Assembly (NCBI GenBank): GCA_030159075.1
Contig: BROG01000046.1
Location: forward strand, 1,513,001 to 1,577,000
Length of the DNA: 64,000 nt
Direction: 5' to 3'
DNA from: Atrina japonica
Lineage: Eukaryota > Mollusca > Bivalvia > Pterioida > Pinnidae
Position numbers and translations under genes: made by a program. The notes beneath the pieces are model-generated. The model was given only the letters and a program-made list of their open reading frames with translations, was not told where the DNA came from and made no database searches. Positions 1-36,300 of this stretch are shown piece by piece (the first letter of the stretch is position 1; the number at the start of each line of letters is the position of its first letter).

Positions 1-184
1 GACGTTATATCGAATTTGTCACTGTAATGAATTTGATGTGGTGAGCATTTCATAGTTAGCTCCCTTGAGTATCATTTACGCAAATATTTGTACATGTTAA
101 TAAATAAACTTAAAACAACATTAAAATCTCTATGAAAATATATAAATAAAATTTATGCAAGTTAATCTTGTTAACATGCACACA

Positions 185-2070
185 ATTATTTTTTCATTAA
201 ATCGGTAATAAATCGGTGATGTCGTGAAAAATGAATCATGTACAAAATGCCCGAGTAGATTCCGATTTAGACACTTTATTTGCTAAAATAAAAAAATGCA
301 GAGATTGCTGATACAATTCTCTGAAAAATATTTCATAAATAAAGTTTTGTCAAATGTCTACTGCTGCAAAAACATAAATTAAAGATCCACCATTGTCAGA
401 CGAACATGTAGCCTAACGGAACTTAGAAAATTTTTATTCTTTATTTATCAATCTTATTTTTTCATTTTGTACCCCAGTTTGTATTTAACATCCTTACGTA
501 CAGGTAAATTCAAGCGCTAATTGTTGACACCTAGGCCATCACCTATCAGTGGATTAGAAAACAATTGACGGTGTAATTGTTTTATTGGCAATTATTTTTA
601 CCTATTCAACCGTGAAGTAAATCAAGAATGATAACAATAGCCAGATCAGCTGGTTTCTATGTTACGTCGTTGTAAAGAGTTAATTTACACTGAGTTTTGT
701 ACATTTGTTCCCGGAATCTAATGTCGGAGTCGGATACCGAATATTCCGTTGTAATGAGTACTTTTTATGTACATGTACGTTTGTTCCCGAGCAATTCTTG
801 TCATTAAATCGGTAATAAATCGGTGATGTCGTGAAATGCATGAATCATGTACAAAATGCCCAAATGTAGATTCCGATTTAGACACTTTATTGCTAAAATA
901 AAAAAATGCAGAGATTGCTGATACAGGAAAAATATTTTTTTAAAGTTTTAGTCAAATGTCTACTGCTATCGCAAGTACTGATATAAAAATAAATTAAAGA
1001 TCCGCCATTGTAAAACCGAACAGTAGCCTAACGGAACTTTCAACTATTTGTATTTTTATTCTTTAGGTATCAATCTTTTTTTTTTCATTTTGTACCCAGT
1101 TTGTATTTAACATCCTTACGTACAGGTAAGGGTGATTCAAGCGCTAATTGTTGACACCTAGGCCATCACCTATCAGTGGAGATTAGAAAACAATTGACGG
1201 TGTAATTGTTTTATTGGCAATTATTTTTACCTATGAACTCAACCGTGAAGTAAATCAAGAATGATAACAAGCCAGATCAGCTGGTGGGTTCTATGTTACT
1301 CGTTGTAAAGAGTTAATTTACACTGACTTTTGTACATTTGTTCAATCTAATGTCGGAGTCGGATACACCCGTTGTAATGAGTATTTTTATGTGATGTACG
1401 TTTGTTCCCGAGCAATTATTGTCATTAAATCGGTAATAAATCGGTGATGTCGTGAAACATTCATGTACAAAATGCCCAAATGTAGATTCCGATCTTTTAT
1501 TGCTAAAATAAAAAAATGCAGAGATTGCTATACATTTTCTGAAAAATGCATTTCATAAATAAAGTTTTAGTCAAATGTCTACTGCTAAAGTACTGACATA
1601 AATTAAAGATCCACCATTGTACGGAACGAACATGTAGCCTAAGGAACTTATCAGTTTTGTATTTTTTATTCTTTATTTATCAATCTTAATTTTGTACCCA
1701 GCTTGTATTTAACATCCTTACGTAAGGTAAGGGTGATTCAAGCGCTAATTACCTAGGCCATCACCTATCAGTGGAGATTAGAAAAACAATTGCGGTGTAA
1801 TTGTTTTATTGGCAATTTATTTTTACCTATGAACTCAACCGTGAAGTAAATCAAGAATGATAACAATAGCCAGATCAGCTGGTGGGTTCTATGTTACGTC
1901 GTTGTAAAGAGTTTATTTACACTGAGTTTTGTACATTCCCGGAATCTAATGTCGGAGTCCCGATATTCCGTTGTATGAGTACTTTTTATGTACATGGTTT
2001 GTTAGCAATTCTTGTCGGATACCGAATATTCCGTTATAATGAATGTCGTTGTAAAGCGGGTTCACTGTAT
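185..2070. repeat. Tandem repeat, about 610-bp unit, three copies
   Basis: The block starting CATTAAATCGGTAATAAATC recurs at 195, 802 and 1423, spacing 607 and 621 bp. The other landmarks recur in the same order (e.g. CTAGGCCATCACCTATCAGT; TAATTTACACTGA at 681 and 1313, slightly changed in copy 3). Copies are nearly identical apart from many 1-8 base insertions and deletions. The array lies beyond the last visible SMG1 exon, probably in intron 23. No coding potential is seen. Confidence 0.9.
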
Positions 2071-2099
2071 ACTGTATATTGAATGCTTAAAATGAAATA

Positions 2100-2268
2100 C
2101 AGTGTAATCTCAATATCTAGAAATTTACTGGACTGCCATATTAATTTGAGATATTAACTGATATTTTTATTTAACATATTTTTCTTTTCATAAAAATTGG
2201 AACCGGTTGTTCATCTTTCACATCCAGAATATGGACTCACCCAATTTTGACATACCGAGATTCCACTG
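2100..2268. mobile_element. Short MITE with TA target duplication
   Basis: Terminal inverted repeats begin CAGTGTAATCTCAATAT on the left and CAGTGGAATCTCGGTAT on the right (read inward). TA dinucleotides flank both ends (2098-2099, 2269-2270). The 169-bp non-coding body and the CAGT-type ends with TA duplication fit a Tc1/mariner-superfamily (pogo/Tigger-like) non-autonomous element. Confidence 0.75.
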
Positions 2269-2723
2269 TACCATATATATATTTTTAAAATTGCATCCCC
2301 AAATAAAATGCCTAGAGTAAAAAAGGAATTAAGTATTTAATGAGCTCTCTGATAAAATGTCAAATTATAGACTTTCTTGTTATTTATCTTATTTTAAGTT
2401 GATATTGTTATGTATATCTCTTTACATAATTACCCAAACCATAACTTAACAGGGAATAAAATGAATGATCCCAAACACCACACTCTGTGAAATCTGTAAT
2501 AACACTTTATGTATGTTGAGAGTATTAACATGTTTACTTGTAAAAATTACTTTACAAATATTGATCTGTAAGTGTAGAATTGTTTACAAGACAATGGTTA
2601 CCATTTGTTGATCCCACAACACATTAAATGATGATTCAGCTTTTGATGTAGTACAGTGTCTAAAAATCTTGATACAGTTTACTGATAAGAATTGCTGCTA
2701 TATATTGAGTTATAACTACTTAC

Positions 2724-25939
<23,216 letters not shown>

Positions 25940-26216
25940 CACATAGGCTATTGCATTTAAATTCTGTCCATCTTAAACTGAAAGGATCTAATAAGACATT
26001 TCGTTAAAATTCGAGCGTTCGCCATCTTTATCTCATTTTGACATGTTACACACCGCAGCAAATAAAAAAGAATAAAAATGAAACATTAAAATGCTGTTTT
26101 TTACGTTGAATCAATTTTACAAATTATATTAAATCAAAACACATTTTGATGCATTTTGTCTTTAAATTCTGTAAATACGGGAATCGGGGAAATTACATTC
26201 TGTGCGTAACAGCAAA
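25940..26216. promoter_or_regulatory. Bidirectional SMG1/NOL11 promoter region
   Basis: The 277 bp between the divergent SMG1 and NOL11 start codons must contain both 5' UTRs and core promoters, unless non-coding first exons lie elsewhere. No TATA box is evident at a useful position. A YY1-like motif (AAGATGGC on the minus strand, 26028-26021) lies on the SMG1 side. A second (AAAATGGCC, 26214-26222) overlaps the NOL11 start codon, a common place for YY1 sites in housekeeping genes. Shared use is inferred from geometry. Confidence 0.6.
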
Positions 26217-29200
26217 ATGGCCACCATCGGAGAACCAGTCACGTTGAGTGAAATAAAAGATCCACAATATGTAGTTTCTGTGGATTCATCGGCCTTGTCA
26301 GGATATGTAACTTTAACATTGAAATCAAATGTTGTAAATGTGTTTGAGGTATACATTTATTTTCTCATAACACGATCATTTTCATAGGTACCCGTACAAC
26401 AACCCATGTGGCCAGCGGTCCATTGAAATACCGAAAACAATAACGATTTGCAGAAAACACCAGTATAAATAAGACAAACAACTTAATTATTAAAAATATT
26501 TATATTTGGCTCACAATTGTCAATTTAACATGATTTTAATGCATTTCAAAGAAGTTATTACGATATTTTTTCCGATGCACAAGTCATGGCGTGAGCTGAG
26601 ATTTGTCCTAATTGTCTTAAATTGACATCTAGATGCGTATTTGACTCGATTTATGTAAATCCTTTGAATTTTTTGCATTTTTATTCAGCAGTACAACAAG
26701 ACTTTGTGTTAATATACCAGTATGCATCTGACACAAGTTGAATATAAAATGTATGAAGCTATGTTTAGAGCCGGCCTGGCTCAGACGGTAGCACGCTCGA
26801 CTCTTGATCGCGAGGTCGTGAGTTCGAGTCCAGCTGGCGGCAGGTTGGTTTCCTGTATGTCGGATGAGACAGTAAAAACCGTGGTCCCTTGTCACAGTAG
26901 GTGTTGGCACGTTAAAGAACCCTCACTGCTCAATGGCCATAAGTGCCGAGCATAGGCCAAAATTTGAAGCCCTTCACCGGCATTTGGTGACGTCTCCATA
27001 TGAGTGAAATATTCTTGAGTGGGACGTTAAACAACAATTAACAAATAACAAAATAACAAACAAAAGTTATGTTTATTGTGTCAAACAGAGTGCATCGGCA
27101 TGACCTGTGATTAAAATATCAAAATAACTTATTTCAAATGCATCAAATTTCTGTAAAATTTTACATAAGGGATCCAAATATCAATATCTACAATATGTTA
27201 GTTGTTTGTCGGATTTATATTGGTGTTTTTTGGTGCTTTTTCTGGTGTTTTCGGTATTTCCATGGCGCCTGTGGCCTGTTCCCCCTTAAGGAAAAACCAA
27301 ATAAACAAATGCATCCCAAAGTGCATGTGTTTCACATATCAATTAAAATCTGAGATTACCTTGTATTTAGATTTATTTCTTTTTCTGAAACCTTTAGGAA
27401 AAGAATTCAAATAATAATAGAGGGTAAAGCCCTCATATATGTAGACAAGCTCACGTTTTTATTCCTATTACAATGTACATACGGGGACCTGTACCACTAA
27501 TGGTAAAAATTTTGCTCACATCGGGAATTTGCGTGAGACATAAACAAAATGGCGGAATTGCAAAGTCCTTACTTAAAAGAGCATTGCAAAAGAAGTAATA
27601 AACTGCCACACTCGCAAACATTTTGCTGACTGAGACTAGGCCATAACGACAGGTGTTGTACATCGAACCCGATCACGAAGCGCATCCATATTATTCTGGT
27701 AATGTGAACTACATGAAATGATGGATACGCTGGGATAGAGAAAAACATATAGCATAAAAATATATTTGCGCATTTAATTCATGACTAATAAATAACACAA
27801 ATTCTATTTAAGTTTTAATACCAAGGAAACAGTCAGCCACTCAATATTTTATTCAGAACAATGAGTGACACATACGTGATAAAAACACTGAACATCAGTC
27901 CATTTGGGGATTCTGTTGTGTTGTTTTACTTGTAATGTCAATGTGCTGAAGTAAAAGAGCCAAGTAAAAGAGCACTTTTAGTGATATTCATGCCAATCTG
28001 ACAATGTTTTAAACTGATATCATCCAATCATTTATTTTATTATCTTTTCCCTCAACACTTGCAGTAGTAATAAGACTAGACCAATTTTTAGTACATTGAT
28101 AATTTTTTAGCTTGCCCAAGGGGTAGCCATTTAACTTGTCCAAGCCAAAATTGATCCTGTCCCAGGCATCAGGCTAGTGGATTTGTCCTGCCCTGAGCTT
28201 GCATGCCCTCTCTGAATCCGCCATTGAATAGTGTTGCCCTATCTATGCTGCCCAATCAATAATATCATCAATTATAGTCAAACCTCGTTATGTCAAGATT
28301 GGTAATCTCGATTTACCCAGTTATCTCGAGATCAAGCGCCAGTCCTGGCAAATGTCCTTCTATATCTTATTAACCAAATACCTGATAACTTGAGATTGGA
28401 AAAGTCGAAAAACCTAAATGCCAATGTTAACACATGGCCCTGATAATTAATTTCAATGTGAAAGTGACCAGTTATCTCGAAGTTAATTTTTTGTGTACAT
28501 CATCTTTAATCCTTGTGATTATATGACTATGTAAATTGATAGTCTCACTTCTGTGATCTAGAAAGCAACATGTGTTGTTCCTATTAAAATGTGAGTGATG
28601 ATAACTTGCCAGTACAGTTATGAATTAAGAAATTGATACTATATTCAGGGTTATTTTCACCCTAAAGCACTTGCAAACGGTGTCGCCCCATTTTAAATTC
28701 GTCCAGACTTTTATTATTAAAAATAGATGAATTTACCATTTTGAATTTGCCCAGTTTTGAATTTGCCCAGTAATGATGAGGTCAAAAAGGGTGAAAATAA
28801 AATGGGGGGCAAAAATTTCCCTGTATATTTTTGCTTTTAATATTGTTTGACAAAAAACATGGTTTTTGTTGCCATCACCTGGCACATACACTGAAAGAGA
28901 CAAATGATATACAGATAGACCTAAAAGTCTTCTGTATCGAGATGCTCATGAGAGGAATCAGGATTGTACATGTATTTAGTGACAGACCTTTTAACTTGAG
29001 GACCAGTTTATCTTGAATTTTTTGCTTGGCCCTGACGGCTTCGAGATAATGAGGTTTGACTGTATATGCATGGAGGCGGACAGTCTATGGCAAATATTAA
29101 AGCTAAATTTTGCTAAAATATCCACAGATAAGTCAAAATGCTATGGCAGAAATAAGTACCAAGTTGACCAGACGCAAGTATTGAGTAGTCCAATATAAGC

Positions 29201-32200
29201 CCCGAATTGTCCAACAAATGTCCCAAGATATCTAAGTACCGAGATGACTTGGTACAGAGTTGACTAGCATTTTAAATGGTTCAGTCTCAGGCTTTTTCTG
29301 TCAATTTTTGGGAAAATGCCGGGGCGACACAGTTGGGAAATTTAACGTGAAATTGGGGGAAATTGTTTGCAAACATTGGAATCTAAATGTAATGAAATCT
29401 TTTTTAAATGCATTTCCTGTTACATTAATTTATTTTTCCTTTTGATTTTGGCCTCAACACCAAATCGGGAATTTTTTTCTATCAAATTGGGAAAAAACAC
29501 ATTTACACATATTTTGCATCCTGAAATGGGGCGAAATTTGACCCTGTGGAAACTATAGAAAAAAGACCCGAGTCTGGAGATTTATTTCAGGCCCTACAAT
29601 GTATAACTTCTGGCTCAGTTCTTTCTCTTTTATATGTTATGTACACTTGTTATCTATGAGTTTGCTTCGAGAACTGCCTGTGGCCATTTGAGCTGCATTC
29701 TCTATTGACAAGGAGCTGACTTGTAGGTTACATGTACACAACATAGAAAATGACAAAAAATGTGTCAGAAACTACACTGTATCTCTTCTTTGATATTGAT
29801 ATTTCTAATGAAATTGTTATTCATTTGGTGTACTTAAAAGTCCATAATTATTTTTTCAAACTAAAGATATTGAGAATCATTACATTTATCATTGCATTAA
29901 TGTCAGTATGTCTTTTCAATTGAATCATTTAAGATTGAAACTCAGAAAGCTGTAAACAGTTGGTCATTTAAGACAGGACAGCAACTGACCAGTCCAGTTT
30001 TATGGGATTCACTGCACGAAGCATATATCACAGTTGTAAACAACCAGGTAAACAATAGTGAAACTTATAAAAAAAACAGCTGTGAAATATTGTGGTAAAA
30101 TACAGCGGTGAAATATTATTGTGGTAAAATACAGCTGTGAAATATTATTGTGGTAAAAATACAGTGGTGAAATATTATTGTGATAAAAATACAGTTGTGA
30201 AATATTATTGTGGTAAAAATACAGTGGTGAAATATATTTGTAGTAAAGATATAGCTGTGAAATCATATTGTGATAGAATAAAAGTGTGAAATATATCTAA
30301 GGTAAAATACATCTGTGAAATGTATCTAGGGTAAAATACATCTGTGAAATGTATCTAGGGTAAAATACATCTGTGAAATGTATCTAGGGTAAAATACATC
30401 TGTGAAATGTATCTAGGGTAAAATACATCTGTGAAATGTATCTAGGGTAAAATACATCTGTGAAATGTATTTAGGGTAAAATACATCTGTGAAATGTATC
30501 TAGGGTAAAATACATCTGTGAAATTTGTAGTAAAAATATTATTGTGATAGGACACCAGTGTGAAAAATGATTGTGATAAAATATATCTGTGAAATAGCAT
30601 TGTGGTAAAATACAGCAGAAAAATGTTTTTGAAGATCCAGCTGTGAAATATTATTGTGGTAAAAATATAGCTGAGAAATATTATTGTGCTAAAAATATAG
30701 CTGAGAAATATATATTATTGTGGTAAAAAATAGAACTTTAAAATATCATTGTGGTAAAATTACAGCTTTGAAATATATTCATCTATCTGTCTTGAAACAT
30801 AGTTATAGAGAATGCACTTTTTATGAGTTACTGCATAAAATGAAGTATGGAGGTTAAGGTGCAAGACTTAAGATGTCAAAATAGATGCATAATATCAAAG
30901 CTACCATGTGACCATTTTTGTCATATATGTTTATAGACATTTGGGTTTTTTTTGTTTATATCTTTCTTATATTCTCTTATATTCTACATAGGTCATAAAG
31001 CAGTGGAAAAAAGAAGATTCAAGTTTTGATAAAGCAACACAAAAACATGTATGTATTGTTATTTGAACCAACCGATATAACATCAGATTACATAAATATA
31101 TCATATAACACTTTAAAATTTTCTCTCATTGTTTTGCACTTTTGTATATGTATCAAGCTATTTTAATTATAGGTCTGATGGTGAATATGTAGAATATTGA
31201 CCTGACAATATGTTTCAGTTTCAGTGATTTTGTTGGCATTTTACTGTCTCTACTTAGAAAATATGCATCTTTTTTGGGAAAATGGGAAATTTTGAATAGC
31301 TAATTTATTGTACTAAAACTTGAATTTGAAGTTAATATAATTAATGTATTTCGAATGAAATTGAATACATGGTTGAATCTCTTAAGTCCTGATCTCAAAA
31401 GCACTTTCACGATATCAAAAAAATATCAAATTTTCACATACTTTTACTACAAAGACTATCACCAATTGGGAAAATTGTCCATCACAACACTATTAATCAG
31501 TCAATTCTAATTTAAAGTAGAATTAAAGATTTTATAGCAACTGTTTGTACAAGTGAAAATAATCATTTTTCTATTTCAGTATAAGTTCAAAATACATAGA
31601 GTTTTGACTGTGGATCAGTTAGAACCAATTGTCGTGTGTGAAAATGGTGCAGTTGACTTTGTTAGTTCTATCAAAGACAGACAAAAAGAAGGAGGTTATC
31701 TTACTCCTGAAGACAGAATTGTTTACTGTGATGTTTGCCGTGTAGAGGACAGTGTTTGTGTTGTGTGCATACTAGAAAGAAAAGTAAGAGAATTTGTCAT
31801 ATATAAGGTGTTGTTGCAAGAGTTTTTACCTGTTTTGGGATGAAAAATGGTTTTGCTGGGAGGCCATTGGCCATTTGCACAAAATTTAAAAAGTCTTGAA
31901 ATAATCTTAGCTTATTTTGCCCAGCCAGTAAGATTTCAGTTGAGTAAAATTCTCAGATTTTAGTAATATTCAAACTTTATGCAAGTGGCCCCAGGTCTTG
32001 TAAATGTAATTAATAGTAGAGGAGAAACTAGATCTTAGTAAAAATTATTCTAGTATTTGAAGTTAATTAAAGAAAATTAATTAATGTACTGTGAATGTGC
32101 TGTATACATTGAGTATTGTAATCATAATCGGAATCTGTTCATCTATACTTATATCTATATAAAACTGTAAGCACACTTCTTCTTTACAATGTGTTAAAGG

Positions 32201-33285
32201 ATTGTATACAATACTCTCAATCTAAATACTCACCCAAAACTGTTTCAATGAATAACAGAAATTGACAAAATTACATGAATCAAGGTATATGCAAAAAGTC
32301 ACTAATCAAAACGTCTTTTTACTTGAATACTACTGCCATATGATGTTTTAACAATTTCTGTACATTTTTCAAGAGCACTTGTATTCCACCAATAGTAGAC
32401 AAGTTGTCAACATTCAGATATTGGTTGGGCGAGTACTTGTGTTTTTTCGGACCTGTATATTTTTGTGCTTATTGTTACATGTATGTCACACTAAAGAAAT
32501 TTTCAATCATTTTATTTCCCTCAGTTTTAAATGACAGAAAAGAAAATCCAATTATAGTTTGTACATGAGTAAAAAAGACACACAGTCCATCCTTAGAGAT
32601 AATAATGATGATGCTTGCTTGCGTTAGCTTGATTTAACAAGCGGTGTGACTACTTAAAGCCCTTGCCACTTGTCCGTATGAGGCAGGGAGAGTGTAAGTG
32701 TTTGTGTCGTTGCTTGAGTGGTCCGTATTTCCAACTGCTTTTGAAGTGCAACTGTTCTTGTACAATGACAAAGGCAATCAAATTTCACATCCTAGACCAT
32801 TTATCCTCTATCTAGGTATAAAGCTGTGCGGCCAGGAGATGAAATCTTACCTCTACAAATATAACATGACTGGGGATCGAACCAGGGACCTTCATGTTAA
32901 AGATCTTGTTCTCTACTAAATAAGCTACTCTGTTTGCATAATGTATGAATGATGATGAGATTGATGATGATGATGATGATGATTATCATCATCATAATCA
33001 TGCAGTTTGATTATAGATTAAGGCTGACACAGTAACATTTTTTTTTTCAGAAGAAAGAACTTTTACTGAAGACTGATTGGTATCATAACAATTCATGGGA
33101 ACATCAAACACAATCATTAGATGTGCTGTCAGCAGATGAAGTGGTGTGTTGTCAGTGCTTCAGTACTGACACAGATGTTAAACTTTACTTATTAAGTAGG
33201 TTTCATGTCATTTTTTTGATCTGGAATATGCAGTCATGACACTTTCTAAGACTGAACTTTTGATAGGGAGAGAGAGGGTGTGAGT

Positions 33286-33323
<38 letters not shown>

Positions 33324-36300
33324 GACAGACAGACAGTGGGACAGAGAGAGAGGGAGGGGAGGTAGGGAGAAAGAGAGAGGGAGGGGAGGTAGGGAGAAAG
33401 AGAGAGGGGAGAGAGAGGCAGACAGTCACACAGATAGACAGAGATGGAGAGAAACAGAACCATCCAATTCTAGATATTACTATCATTTTTTAGATCTTTA
33501 CATGAGCAAGACTTATCATTACTAATGCTATTCAGATCTTTTTATAATGAGCAAAGTCATATTTAATGGTGTAAGATATTGATAGCTCATTTTATCAACT
33601 TGATATGATCCAACGTCAATATCTGGTAGTTATAAGTCCTAATTTTAACTTGACTTTTTGCAGGCAAATATGGCACTTTTCATAGTGGACGTTTTACACG
33701 TACTTCACCAGTTGTCAGTTTCTATGCTACACAGAATATTGACGGTGTCATTGATAAAACAGCAGCTGTTGTCCTTGATCCTACACACATAGCCATAGCT
33801 GGATGTCAGAAAGATCAAACAGGTACTTGTATAAGTACTTAAAAGTATTTTGTAACATTCCTTTCCACAATAAGTCTTTCATATCTTATACATGTATATT
33901 GTTTCTCAGATTATCAATTTATGGGCTGTATATTGAGCAGAATTTCTAGGAAAACAATAGAATGTTTATATCTTCAATTAACTAAAAGTAAGCATGATGT
34001 TTCCCTTCTTATTAAGTTTAGTCACAATAATTCCTTTCTTATGAACTGGGGAGAAAGGGGGGCTGTAGATTTTGTCAGGATCTATCAGTCAGTCCATCCA
34101 CTAGTCTGTCCAGGATAAAGTTTTGGTTAAATGTTTTGATAAAGTTTTCAAATTTAATAAAGTTTTCTAATTGCTTAAATATAGTTTTACAGGTAAGGAA
34201 CCTGTATTGATTCATCAATACTCTCATAATGCCTGTTGTCTGAGAATTAATTTAATGCAGATATAATTAAACTCTCCGAAATACTATATCTAACACATTT
34301 TATGAAATTATAATATCAAAAATATGTAATTTTTTCTTTTAGATGTTTTTGGGATATTTGATGTCAAATTTGGCACATTTCAAGTGTGGAAATCATTACC
34401 AGAGTCAAGAAAATCCTCAGTGAAAGTGAGTTTGAACAAAACAATCAGAATATTTCCATGATTCATGATTCACAATGTAAGATTCACTGTTCTGTGTAAA
34501 TTTTTGGCAGAATTCATAACTAGTTATATGATTCCCCCTTATTTCTGTAAGTCTTGAAGATAAGGTATATGTTGGTACATTCCCTTAATAAATAACATTT
34601 GTCAAGCTTTTAAGCAATTATAAAACATGCATTGATATTGATGTAGTGGTTGATTTCTTTTTAATAACACATATTGCAACCGTGATTTTTTCATCAAGGA
34701 ATATAGTCTTACATTTATTGTCATATCTGTTCTATTTTTCAGCTTTTCTGTAATCAAAAGCACCTGTTCTTAGCCATAAACAAAAGCCTTTACATGTGTT
34801 CATTTGTGTGTCAAACATCTACTGTAGCTAGTGTTCTGGGAAAACAGAGAAAAACCAAAACAGATCCAGGGGAGATAATCAGTACAGACATATCCTGGTC
34901 AAATGATTCTAAAGTAAGTTACACATGGACAAATTTGATATGTTTATTATACAATAATGATAAAAATAATGTGGTTTATTTTATATACCTGATGGCATTA
35001 CAATCAAATACGAAAATAGAAAATATTGAAGACATCATCACATATATCACAGAAGGTGCAACAGATATATTATAGAACGATTACTAGTTTTGAAAGAAGA
35101 ACTGAAGATCACAAGAATTTTATTAAAATTCAGAGTGATTGACTAAAAAGAATAAAATGAAAATGTAAATTATCACATCAGGACTCAGTTGCACAATACA
35201 ATGTTGAATTTAACCTATGGTTAGCCTATTAGTTTAACATTAACTTCAAGTGTAATTTGACAACGTATTGTGCAACTGGGTCCTGACTACAAATAGATTT
35301 TTAAAGAGAACAAAATTTGCGTGAGTGGATCATGCCAATTGAGTAACACCTCTTTTATATGCCAGCCAGTTATGACAAAGGAGAATGTTTATAAGTCTCA
35401 TCTAAAAACCAGTGACTTTCACTTTTGATGTTGGTTTTTAGGTCTCATTCAAAAACCAATGAATGACTTTCACTTTTGAAGTAGGTTTTTAAGTCTCATC
35501 TAAAAACCAGTGACTCACTTTTTATGTTGGTTTTTAAGTCTCATCTAAAAACCAGTGACTTTCACTTTTGATGTCGAGGGCATGGCAAAAGAACAGTCAC
35601 TATCTTTTTTTCTCAAAGTCTTAAGTATGATCTGGTACAGGGGATTGGACTGCCGACCTTTATCTTGTTAGTCGAACACTTTACCATTAGACCAGGGAAT
35701 TGAACTGAAGACCTTTAACTTGTTAGTCTAACACTTTACCATTAGACCAGGGAATTGAACTGAAGACCTTTAACTTGTTAGTCGAACACTTTACCATTAG
35801 ACCAGGGAATTGAACTGCAGACCTTTAAATTGTTAGTAGAACACTTTACAGGGAATTGAACTGAAGACCTTTTAGATTAGACCAGGGAATTGAATTGCAG
35901 ACCTTTAAATTGTTAGTAGAACACTTTACCATTAGACCAGGGAATTGAATTGCAGACCTTTAACTTGTTAGTCGAGCACTTTACCATTAGACCAGGGAAT
36001 TGAACTGCAGACTTTTAACTTGTTAGTCCAACACTTTACCATTAGGCCAGGTAATTGAACTGCAGACTTTTCAGGTCTTAGTAAAATAATTTTTCTCTTT
36101 TTTTTACATAAAAATAGAAGAACAGTCTAATGGAAACTTCAAGAAATGCCATAACTTTGTTAACACAGCTCTGCGATGAAAAACAGGTAGATATACACAT
36201 TCCTGTTATATGCAATGGAACCTGTCTTGAGAGACAACTGTGTTGAAAGATTAATACTCTTGAAAGACCACATTCCAAAAACCATGCGGTTATACAGTCC

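Noticed and set aside
26768..26840. Functional tRNA-Lys gene
   Set aside because: A and B boxes are present, but the acceptor stem does not pair, and the sequence continues into a SINE body with target duplications.
30009..30266. Tyr/His/Asn-rich 85-codon minus-strand ORF
   Set aside because: It overlaps NOL11 exon 2 on the opposite strand and the 29-bp minisatellite; a repeat artefact.
33208..33525. Arg/Glu- and Ser/Leu-rich ORFs on both strands
   Set aside because: Purine-rich low-complexity tract in NOL11 intron 5.
35340..36090. Full SINE in NOL11 intron 8
   Set aside because: Head-like modules are present, but no body, tail or target duplication could be identified, so only the tandem arrays are reported.
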